In this document: positions 5,116 to 10,543 of the stretch, piece after piece
Layout: each line of letters begins with the position of its first letter
Position numbering within the stretch: the stretch's first letter is position 1
DNA from: a virus
IMG/VR virus record: IMGVR_UViG_3300030107_004410
Location: 1-30,010 of that record
Length of the DNA: 30,010 nt
Direction: 5' to 3' (one strand)
Position numbers and translations under genes: made by a program
Notes under the pieces: model-generated
Databases searched by the model: none
The model's input: the letters and a program-made list of their open reading frames with translations, nothing else
What the model was told of the DNA's origin: nothing

Positions 5116-5646
5116 CTATCGCTGCGGCAGCTTTTGTCGGTTTTCGCGGGTCTCCCACGCTATCAGCCAGGCTTCCAGCTCCGCGTAGGTCGTGCACTCC
5201 TTGGTCGAGCACATCCAGACCACTCCCGGATAGGCACCGTCCATTGCTCGGAAGGTGGCGCGCTTGTCCTGGCCTCCAGAGCACTGAACACGGGCCACCG
5301 TCCAGCGGCTACCGGGCCCCGTCCCGTAGTCCAGGACATACTCGGCCGCAGCCGGGTCGCAGACATCGACCACACGGGAGACATCCTGCCGGGCCTGAGA
5401 CTGAACAGGGCAGAACAGCTTAGCCCAGTCGAGCGCCTGGATCTGAACCTCCAGCACAGCTGACGGAACCACGCCGGGTCGCATCGGTCGGCCGTGTGCA
5501 TCCATGCAGTCCAGCCGGATCCCCTCCTCTGCTGGATCGGGTCGGTGGATCTCGATCCTGAGCGGCTGGATCCGGTGGTTGTCCAAGGTGGGTAAGACAT
5601 GGCCAGCGAGAACCGCTGCCAGGTGGGTGGTGGTGTCGATGTTCAC
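5116..5646 (-). CDS. Hypothetical protein
   Basis: The 176-residue, mixed alpha/beta-looking protein has a start overlapping the regulator gene's stop by four bases (ATGA, 5643-5646). Visible features are two acidic/proline-rich segments, Cys residues spread through the C-terminal half (CSGG, WMCSTKECTTY) and a helical, charged C-terminus. It is the last gene before the terminator and regulatory block 1. Coupling to the wHTH/RHH gene suggests joint expression with that regulator. I recognise no family. Confidence 0.68.
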   Translation of the reverse strand: MNIDTTTHLAAVLAGHVLPTLDNHRIQPLRIEIHRPDPAEEGIRLDCMDAHGRPMRPGVVPSAVLEVQIQALDWAKLFCPVQSQARQDVSRVVDVCDPAAAEYVLDYGTGPGSRWTVARVQCSGGQDKRATFRAMDGAYPGVVWMCSTKECTTYAELEAWLIAWETRENRQKLPQR

Positions 5647-6146
5647 AGCATCACCTCCGCACTCTGGAGCCCGGTCTTGAAGCGATAGCCGTGGATCATC
5701 AGGGCACGCGCCATCGCTCCAGGGTCGATCCTGTGCTCCAGGGCTATTGACTGGATCGCCGCGTACTCGTCAGCAGTCAGGCAGATGGTGACCCGCTTGG
5801 ATCTCCTCTTCCCGGCTGGCGTCTTCGGTCCCGACTTCTTGTTGATGTCCACGCCCTCGATGGCCACGTAGACCCCAGCACGGCGGCCGGAACTGGTGAG
5901 CCGCTTGATGTTGGACCGATAGACGGCGCCCATGATCTCTAGCTCTCGACGGCGTGCAGATGCGGTCTGGTGCTTTAGGTCAAGAGCCGCCTCCACCTCT
6001 GAGTCCGTGGCGCCGTGTGCGCCCCTCTCAAGGATGTAGAAGTAGACCCGGTGCCGTAGTGTCGGCGCGTGCTGCTTCATGCTCTCCGCAGCCTCCTGGC
6101 TGGTCTCTGAGCCCTTCACATAGGGCGGGGTGAGTTGCTGTGTCAT
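5643..6146 (-). CDS. Putative transcriptional regulator: winged-helix plus ribbon-helix-helix-like domains
   Basis: Residues ~25-95 look like a winged helix: TDSEVEAALDLKHQTASARR is a helix-turn-helix with a typical phage wHTH recognition helix, followed by the wing SSGRRAGVYVA. After a Lys/Pro-rich linker (KKSGPKTPAGKRRSK) the C-terminal ~45 residues resemble an Arc/MetJ-type ribbon-helix-helix: strand RVTICLTADEY, helix AAIQSIALEHR, turn, helix AMARALMIHGYR. A DNA-binding regulator is likely. The duplicated blocks 4937-5062 and 6979-7104 are natural candidate targets, which is inference. The leader before the ATG is CACACACGGAGAGAAC. Confidence 0.7.
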   Translation of the reverse strand: MTQQLTPPYVKGSETSQEAAESMKQHAPTLRHRVYFYILERGAHGATDSEVEAALDLKHQTASARRRELEIMGAVYRSNIKRLTSSGRRAGVYVAIEGVDINKKSGPKTPAGKRRSKRVTICLTADEYAAIQSIALEHRIDPGAMARALMIHGYRFKTGLQSAEVML

Positions 6147-6163
6147 GTTCTCTCCGTGTGTGG

Positions 6164-6244
6164 TTAGAGCGCCATCAAGGCGCAGATTGATAGTAACAGG
6201 GCCAAGGCCCCAAGAGCGTCGAACGCGATCTGCTGTGTTGTCAT
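6164..6244 (-). CDS. 26-residue single-span membrane microprotein
   Basis: The ATG at 6244 shares one base with the upstream stop (TGATG), and the frame ends with TAA at 6164-6166, just before the leader of the regulator gene. The product is MTTQQIAFDALGA followed by LALLLSICALMAL, which is a short polar N-terminus and a hydrophobic segment long enough for one membrane span. It fills what would otherwise be a ~100-bp gap in a compact operon. Small membrane peptides are common in phages, but function is unknown. A chance short frame is possible. Confidence 0.5.
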   Translation of the reverse strand: MTTQQIAFDALGALALLLSICALMAL

Positions 6245-6501
6245 CAATAGCCCCGCTCCGAGTCCTGAGCCTCAGTCAGCCCCGTGTCAGGGCTGCGCCA
6301 CTCCACCAGGGGCTTGGCTGGCTCTGGTATCAGACGGATGCTGGTGACCTCTTGGACCTGGTCGGGGTGGTCGCTCAGGTGCTCCAGCAGGGCCTCGAAA
6401 TCCCACGCGGCCGGGTCGGTCTCCACCAGTGGCACGACGGCCTTGATGGTGACGTAGTGGGCCAGGGCTTCGGGCTGTTCGTGTTGGCTTGGGTTGCTCA
6501 T
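6244..6501 (-). CDS. Hypothetical acidic protein
   Basis: This 85-residue acidic protein has the segment LAHYVTIKAVVPLVETDPAA and then an amphipathic helix (FEALLEHLSDHPDQV). Short beta-strand-rich phage proteins with this look are often early host-directed proteins, but I recognise no family. It has the hairpin-leader unit upstream and is coupled to the microprotein downstream. The ATG is preceded by GGAGAGAAC. Confidence 0.65.
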   Translation of the reverse strand: MSNPSQHEQPEALAHYVTIKAVVPLVETDPAAWDFEALLEHLSDHPDQVQEVTSIRLIPEPAKPLVEWRSPDTGLTEAQDSERGY

Positions 6502-6548
6502 GTTCTCTCCGTGTGTGTGGGTGGGGGCTTGCGCCCCCCGGTGGGTGG
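6502..6548 (-). promoter_or_regulatory. Hairpin-leader unit, variant loop
   Basis: Minus-strand order is stop TAA, CCACCCACC, hairpin (GGGGGC 6523-6528 with GCCCCC 6533-6538, loop of four), then CACACACACGGAGAGAAC and ATG. The stem is kept, while the loop differs from the CTCA type in the other copies. That points to selection on structure rather than a recent perfect copy. Confidence 0.65.
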
Positions 6549-6761
6549 TTAGGCGGTGACCGGGACCACAGCCGAGGCCGCGGGGTGGCCGGATGTGCCG
6601 GGGATGGACTCGAAGGACGCTGCGAAAACGTGGGCGCCCTTGCCGGGGATAAGGGACACGAAGGTCTGCACGTCGGAGGGGGTGAAGCCCTCAGCGGCGA
6701 TCTCCGCGTGGGCCTTGGATGCGGCGGCCTTCTCAGCGTCAGAGGTGGGCTTGTGGGTCAT
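6549..6761 (-). CDS. Small hypothetical protein
   Basis: The start is ATG 6761 (MTHKPTSDAEK), six bases after GGAGAGAGAAC. A longer frame reaching 6875 would run through the intergenic hairpin and is rejected. The 70-residue product has an Ala/Lys-rich helical N-terminus and a central segment FTPSDVQTFVSLIPGKGAHVF. I recognise no family. It sits in the first early cluster downstream of regulatory block 2. Confidence 0.65.
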   Translation of the reverse strand: MTHKPTSDAEKAAASKAHAEIAAEGFTPSDVQTFVSLIPGKGAHVFAASFESIPGTSGHPAASAVVPVTA

Positions 6762-6816
6762 GTTCTCTCTCCGTGTGTGTTGGTGGTGGTGGGGGGCTGA
6801 GCCCCCCGGTTGGTGG
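6762..6816 (-). promoter_or_regulatory. Hairpin-leader unit
   Basis: Minus-strand order is stop TAA, CCACCAACC, hairpin (6791-6807, identical to 4576-4592), a CCA-rich spacer, then CACACACGGAGAGAGAAC and ATG. This copy has an extra GA repeat in the leader. No terminator-like T-run is present. Confidence 0.7.
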
Positions 6817-6975
6817 TTAGGCCTTGGTCTCAAACTCGATGATGCCAAACTCATTAATGACTTGGCACTTCGCAAATCCCGCGTTGACGGCCAAGGCGTA
6901 GGCCAATCCGTAGGGGAGCCCCTCCCTGGTTTCGGGCTGGCTGTTCGGGTTGTTCCAAATCTTGATGCTGTACAT
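6817..6975 (-). CDS. Small hypothetical protein, first gene after regulatory block 2
   Basis: A 52-residue frame starts at ATG 6975 with GGAGAGAAC upstream and stops at TAA 6817. The product begins MYSIKIWNNPNSQPETREGL, then GLAYALAVNAGFAKC, and ends with a beta-like segment INEFGIIEFETKA. It looks like a small alpha/beta fold. Its position right after the regulatory block parallels the 4602-4931 gene after block 1, so it is likely one of the earliest transcribed genes. No family recognised. Confidence 0.7.
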   Translation of the reverse strand: MYSIKIWNNPNSQPETREGLPYGLAYALAVNAGFAKCQVINEFGIIEFETKA

Positions 6976-6978
6976 GTT

Positions 6979-7104
6979 CTCTCCGTGCTTGGTGCTTACA
7001 GCTTAACACCCTGAAACACTATAACAACCCCTTCCACCAAATCTATGTAGTGCCACACGCACAAAATGCAGAGACATACAACGAATAGAAATCTGAAAAA
7101 AAAC
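6979..7104 (-). promoter_or_regulatory. 126-bp regulatory block, copy 2
   Basis: This non-coding block lies between the lysis region and the first early cluster and aligns without gaps to 4937-5062. The conserved 21-base core is at 7035-7055 and the T8 run at 7096-7103 (A8 on plus). Differences cluster in two short windows, leaving long identical stretches, as expected if those stretches bind proteins or RNA polymerase. I infer a promoter/operator for the genes from 6975 downward. Confidence 0.65.
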
Positions 7105-7148
7105 TTCAGATAACTACGAAACACCCACCAAATAGGTGAAACAGGTGG
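7091..7148 (-). terminator. Possible terminator at the end of the late operon
   Basis: After the stop at 7154, CCACC (7148-7144) can pair with GGTGG (7129-7125). Further on, ATCTGAA (7111-7105) pairs with TTCAGAT (7097-7091) around a T-rich loop. The structure is weaker than the terminator at 5054-5108, but it shares the TTTCACCTATT segment and the T8 run with it, at the boundary where late transcription should end. Confidence 0.45.
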
Positions 7149-7153
7149 AGCGG

Positions 7154-7375
7154 TTAGGGCCTCTCGGGCTCGCCTTTACACTCTGCAAGCTCAGCGATCA
7201 GCACATCCACAGCCGCTGCGCAGTCCGCCGCCGCTTGCTCCAGGTCTGAGCAGTCCGCCGCGCTTTCGATGTTCCGGGTGATGGTGATCCCAGAACCCGC
7301 ACCCGTTCCCACCAGGCCCGCAGCCACTGCCCAGATCCACGTCGGGACCTTTATCTGTGGTAGTTGTTCGGCCAT
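7154..7375 (-). CDS. Small membrane protein of the lysis region
   Basis: The 73-residue protein has one predicted membrane span near the N-terminus (WIWAVAAGLVGTGAGSGITI). A C-terminal helical tail with three cysteines and Ala/Glu-rich heptads follows (CSDLEQAAADCAAAVDVLIAELAEC). It begins directly after the stop of the candidate endolysin gene. An N-anchored, helical periplasmic tail would fit an inner-membrane spanin or an accessory lysis protein. This is inference from topology and position. Confidence 0.6.
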   Translation of the reverse strand: MAEQLPQIKVPTWIWAVAAGLVGTGAGSGITITRNIESAADCSDLEQAAADCAAAVDVLIAELAECKGEPERP

Positions 7376-7981
7376 CTACCAGGTCGGCTCATCGATCAAC
7401 GTGTAGGTGAACGTCTCGGACCACGTCGGGTGGTGCTTGATCTGCTTCCTGCATAGCTCCAGAAGCTGCTGGAGGCCGTTCTCGTCCTCTTGGAAGACCT
7501 GACACCCTGCCGAATATGGGCCGACCTTCTGAGTCTTGCCAGAGGACGCGGCACGGTGGATATTGAGGCCCGCATACCCGGACTTAATAGTGGCCGGGTC
7601 TAGCTCCAGGACATCGTCGCGATCGTTGTCCCTGTAGAAGGACACGCGCGCCCCTCGCTGAACCAGCGCCGTGTACGTCCGATGGGTTCCGATCTTATAC
7701 GCTCCCCGGTATTGTCCGGGGGCCATCGCTGCGCAGCCGCTGGAGTTCATAGGCCGCACCAGATAGCGGATCCCCGGGTCGGTCGTGGCGGCCCATGTCC
7801 GGGTGATCCACTGGTCCGACTCGTCGCGATAGATGCAGCAGATCCGATCGTCGAATGTGTCCGGCGTGGAGTGCTCAGCACTCGACCGGATCCCTATGAT
7901 GTTGAGGTCGTACAGCGGAGAGTCGAACACCTTGTGCCCAAGGCTCTCCACATAGTCCAACAGGATCGGACGCCTACTCAC
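7376..7981 (-). CDS. Candidate cell-wall enzyme (endolysin)
   Basis: The start is taken as GTG 7981, overlapping the upstream gene by eight bases; no ATG fits, and the ribosome binding site is weak. The 201-residue product contains YAGLNIHRA (137-144) followed by PYSAGCQVF (155-163). His142, Ser157 and Cys160 form an 'IHxx...SxGC' signature reminiscent of L,D-transpeptidase/YkuD-like active sites and of phage peptidoglycan-active proteins with NIH...SAGCQ. It is flanked by small membrane proteins, so a lysis role is likely. It has no signal peptide, as expected when a holin provides release. The exact chemistry is uncertain. Confidence 0.55.
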   Translation of the reverse strand: MSRRPILLDYVESLGHKVFDSPLYDLNIIGIRSSAEHSTPDTFDDRICCIYRDESDQWITRTWAATTDPGIRYLVRPMNSSGCAAMAPGQYRGAYKIGTHRTYTALVQRGARVSFYRDNDRDDVLELDPATIKSGYAGLNIHRAASSGKTQKVGPYSAGCQVFQEDENGLQQLLELCRKQIKHHPTWSETFTYTLIDEPTW

Positions 7982-8297
7982 AACGGGCGCCAAGCTTGTC
8001 ACAGAGCACAGCCATGTTGCGATCCATCTTCTGCTGCCGGTGCTCGATGCGCTCGATCTGGTGCTCGATCTCGCTTTGCTCGGTCTCCAAGGCAGCAACA
8101 CGAATACCCCTGGTGGCGTGGGCGTCACCGTTGGCCGTGTGCTCCGCTAGCCCCTCTTGGGACTCTTCCAGGGTCTCCTGGACCTTGGCCACATCAGCCG
8201 CCAGCGCATCGAGGCGGGCATAGCTGACCACGCCCAAGGCCGCGATTCCGCACAGCCAGATCAGCATCCTGGAGTCCAGCCACGCCGGTAGAGTCAT
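7974..8297 (-). CDS. Membrane-anchored coiled-coil protein (spanin-like)
   Basis: The 107-residue protein has an N-terminal membrane segment (LIWLCGIAALGVVSYA, ~13-28). A long charged helix follows, ending in clear heptads (VAALETEQSEIEHQIERIEH). An N-in anchor with a periplasmic coiled coil is the topology of an inner-membrane spanin. The start overlaps the upstream stop (ATGA). No outer-membrane lipoprotein partner with a lipobox is obvious, so the spanin reading is tentative. Confidence 0.6.
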   Translation of the reverse strand: MTLPAWLDSRMLIWLCGIAALGVVSYARLDALAADVAKVQETLEESQEGLAEHTANGDAHATRGIRVAALETEQSEIEHQIERIEHRQQKMDRNMAVLCDKLGARCE

Positions 8298-8698
8298 CGG
8301 GCACCCCCACGTCCAGTATAGTACGCGCCCACCGTCAAGCCCACACCGACCCCCAAAGTCACACCAACGGCACCGCCGATCAATCTACTCACCCACGGCC
8401 GCTCGGCATCCTTGATCCGGGCTCTCAAGTCCTGGCGCTGAATCTTCAGAAGTTCGATATCCGCCAGGTGAAGCGCGTTTTCAGCTTCCACGCTCAGGAG
8501 GTACGCTGTATCAGATGTGGGCACAAGCACCCCGCCACACCTGGCAACGCATAGACCCTCGACCACATCGGAGGAAACAGGCAAGCCAGCCTCAACGGCA
8601 AAGGACTGGTGACACTCCCCGGGCACAGGTAATCCCGGCGGGGAGGGTGTCAGAGTGTCACCAGCCCAGGAAAGTGCCGCCAACAGCAGAAGCCCCAT
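8294..8698 (-). CDS. Exported/membrane protein of the lysis region
   Basis: The start is ATG 8698 (TGATG with the upstream stop); a GTG three bases earlier is an alternative. The N-terminus MGLLLLAALSWAGD looks like a signal peptide without a lipobox. A middle part with paired Cys residues (GECHQ, GLCVARCGG) follows, then a charged helix (IELLKIQRQDLRARIKDAE) and a C-terminal Gly/Val-rich membrane segment (GGAVGVTLGVGVGLTVGAYY). Two membrane-active ends with an extracytoplasmic Cys-rich part suggest an envelope role. Function unknown. Confidence 0.6.
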   Translation of the reverse strand: MGLLLLAALSWAGDTLTPSPPGLPVPGECHQSFAVEAGLPVSSDVVEGLCVARCGGVLVPTSDTAYLLSVEAENALHLADIELLKIQRQDLRARIKDAERPWVSRLIGGAVGVTLGVGVGLTVGAYYTGRGGAR

Positions 8699-8961
8699 CA
8701 CCGTTTTCGCTCTCGCATCGCGTTAGCTTCGTCGGCCAAGAGTTGCTCCGCGTTGTCCGACTCCATTGCGCCCGCTATCCGGTCCAGGTTGGCCCGTGTT
8801 GCGTTTTTGATGGCTTGCCGGGTCTTGGCAGCATCAGCACGGGAGCCACGCCCCCTGGGCCGCTTTCCGGCCGGTCTACGCTTTGCTCCGCTCAGACACA
8901 GCATCACCAGGGCCGCCAATACGGCAGCCGTGGAGATGACCCATGGGAGCGCCTCTGCCAC
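8698..8961 (-). CDS. Small single-span membrane protein with basic tail
   Basis: GTG start (8961) with AAGGG upstream. The 87-residue protein has an N-terminal span (PWVISTAAVLAALVMLCLSG). A very basic stretch (KRRPAGKRPRGRG) then predicts a cytoplasmic C-terminus (N-out, C-in), and a charged helix follows. It may be a holin or antiholin component. No family recognised. Confidence 0.58.
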   Translation of the reverse strand: MAEALPWVISTAAVLAALVMLCLSGAKRRPAGKRPRGRGSRADAAKTRQAIKNATRANLDRIAGAMESDNAEQLLADEANAMRERKR

Positions 8962-8964
8962 ATC

Positions 8965-9156
8965 TCAGCCCTTGACCTGCTTTGCAGCTTGGCCGTCTAC
9001 GTACCCTTGGCCGAAGATGTACGACACAACCACCGCTGCGCTGAGCTGTAGACTCTCGGCCAGTGTGATGTCTCCACTGAAGTATTGGGCCACCAGAGGC
9101 AACACAGCCCCCAGCAAAGCAAACACGAATTTCCGGCTTTTCATCTTGTCGAACAT
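8965..9156 (-). CDS. Candidate holin (two short membrane segments)
   Basis: The 63-residue protein starts with charged MFDKMKSRKF and has two hydrophobic segments (VFALLGAVLPLVAQYF and LSAAVVVSYIFGQGYV) separated by a polar turn, ending in a basic tail. Size and two-span topology fit a class II holin, which would let the endolysin reach the wall. Similar sequences recur in phages next to lysis genes, but function is not proven here. It is the first membrane gene downstream of the tail fiber cluster. Confidence 0.55.
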   Translation of the reverse strand: MFDKMKSRKFVFALLGAVLPLVAQYFSGDITLAESLQLSAAVVVSYIFGQGYVDGQAAKQVKG

Positions 9157-9164
9157 GTCTTGTC

Positions 9165-9359
9165 CTATGTCAGTGAGTTGATGAAGGCAGCCAGCACGCC
9201 CGCGTCGGCATCATCTGCCAATGCTGCGTCCAGGTCCGCCTTCCGTATCTGAAGCTCAACGCATACAACCTCGCATGCGTCGACATCCTCGCCGTCTAGC
9301 TCTCGAATCTGAGCAAAGCCGAACGTAACTGAATCGGCGTTCATTTCTTCTAGTGTCAT
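9165..9359 (-). CDS. Small acidic hypothetical protein
   Basis: The 64-residue acidic product (MTLEEMNADSVTFGFAQIRE...) is joined to the upstream structural gene by a four-base overlap (ATGA). It has two cysteines and alternating hydrophobic residues suggesting beta strands (CEVVCVELQI). It sits at the boundary between fiber-type and lysis genes. No family recognised. Confidence 0.62.
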   Translation of the reverse strand: MTLEEMNADSVTFGFAQIRELDGEDVDACEVVCVELQIRKADLDAALADDADAGVLAAFINSLT

Positions 9360-10135
9360 GCTGGGTTCCAGTCCGCTGCACCTGTGACCGAATACCAGAT
9401 CCGGAAGTCGGCGCTGACGGCGCTTGAGATGGTGGCGCGCACGCCACAGGAAACGAACGCATACACGGGGCCAGTGGTCGCCGTGGTGACCGGGCTTTGC
9501 CCGTACGTGGTCGCCGTGGTGAGTCCGTCGGTGTTGTCCGCTGGATTGTATTTGTAGTTTAGTATCTTCCAGTGCCCGGACTGGTTCAGGTACCGAGGCC
9601 CGCGCTGGTAGAACGAGTAAAAGTCGAAGGCCTTATCCGTCGTCGCTGTGCTCTGGTTGTTCCGCCTAAAGATCACCTCTCGGCTGTTGCTGCTGAGATC
9701 CCAGGCTACCGCCTCACCAAGGCACGGATTCGTATCGTCCAACGCCGAAGTGTAAGCAGTGAGCCCAAACCCATAATAGATCTTTGTGTTCAGCAGATCG
9801 TCGCGGTTGCTCTCTACAGTCTCGATGAGGAAGTGACACTGCCACGGACGATCCCAGGAGAGTGACTCCCCGTTTGCATCCTTCAACTCGATTCCGTACA
9901 AGGCACCCTGGTTCGGGATGTGGTTCTGATCGCCGGTGGAGATGGTTATCGAGGCCGCCGAGGTCCAGGTGGTTTTATCGGCATCCTCGACCACAGACCC
10001 GTGCTGGCTCTGGCTGTCCTCTGTCCATGTCGCGTCGCTGAGATAGAACCGACGCCAGCCCAGGTTCGCTGGGTTGTTTGTGCCGGTCTGGTTGTGCCCG
10101 ACTTTACCGGGCACCCGTGTTCGGTGTGTAGACAT
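9356..10135 (-). CDS. Putative virion structural protein (tail tip/fiber region)
   Basis: The 259-residue protein is rich in aromatic residues, Thr, Ser and Asn and has a beta-sandwich look (WTSAASITISTGDQN, WQCHFLIETVES, PVYAFVSCGVRATISSAV). It has no catalytic motif. Placement after the repeat-containing fiber gene suggests a receptor-binding or fiber-associated virion protein. That function is inferred from composition and location. Confidence 0.6.
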   Translation of the reverse strand: MSTHRTRVPGKVGHNQTGTNNPANLGWRRFYLSDATWTEDSQSQHGSVVEDADKTTWTSAASITISTGDQNHIPNQGALYGIELKDANGESLSWDRPWQCHFLIETVESNRDDLLNTKIYYGFGLTAYTSALDDTNPCLGEAVAWDLSSNSREVIFRRNNQSTATTDKAFDFYSFYQRGPRYLNQSGHWKILNYKYNPADNTDGLTTATTYGQSPVTTATTGPVYAFVSCGVRATISSAVSADFRIWYSVTGAADWNPA

Positions 10136-10138
10136 GAA

Positions 10139-10504
10139 TCAGGCCGCGTCGATGAGGTTGACATAGCCGGTGATGTTCACCTTGTTGGCCGTGTCGGCGA
10201 ACGCCTTAACGATCAGCGCCGTGGATGCGTTGCCCTTGATGATCCACCCAGGTGCGATCAGTACGGTTTCCAATGGCTTGATGATCGTGGTGAAGTGGTC
10301 GCCGGCTTGAGTAGTGCCGCCCCACTCCAGCGTTAGGATCTCGTCCGTCGTGGAGAATGAGCTAGCCCACAGCCAGATCTCCTCGTAGTCAGCATCGACC
10401 GAGGGGCCCGTGTGGATGGTGGTTCCTGCGCTGCTGGTAGCAGCCACCGCGATCCCACGGCCATCCGTGGATCCGCTGAGCTTTGTTCTTGATATTGTAG
10501 CCAT
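10139..10504 (-). CDS. Small beta-rich protein of the fiber cluster
   Basis: The 121-residue product begins MATISRTKLSGSTDGRGIAV and is rich in Thr, Gly, Ala and Ile, with beta-strand patterns (EILTLEWGGTT, TVLIAPGWIIKGN). It resembles small structural or decoration-type proteins found next to fiber genes in environmental phages. Expression signal is AGGAGA before ATACACATG. Function unknown. Confidence 0.6.
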   Translation of the reverse strand: MATISRTKLSGSTDGRGIAVAATSSAGTTIHTGPSVDADYEEIWLWASSFSTTDEILTLEWGGTTQAGDHFTTIIKPLETVLIAPGWIIKGNASTALIVKAFADTANKVNITGYVNLIDAA

Positions 10505-10543
10505 GTGTATTTCTCCTGACGTGTTGCCACGTCCTTGAATAGT

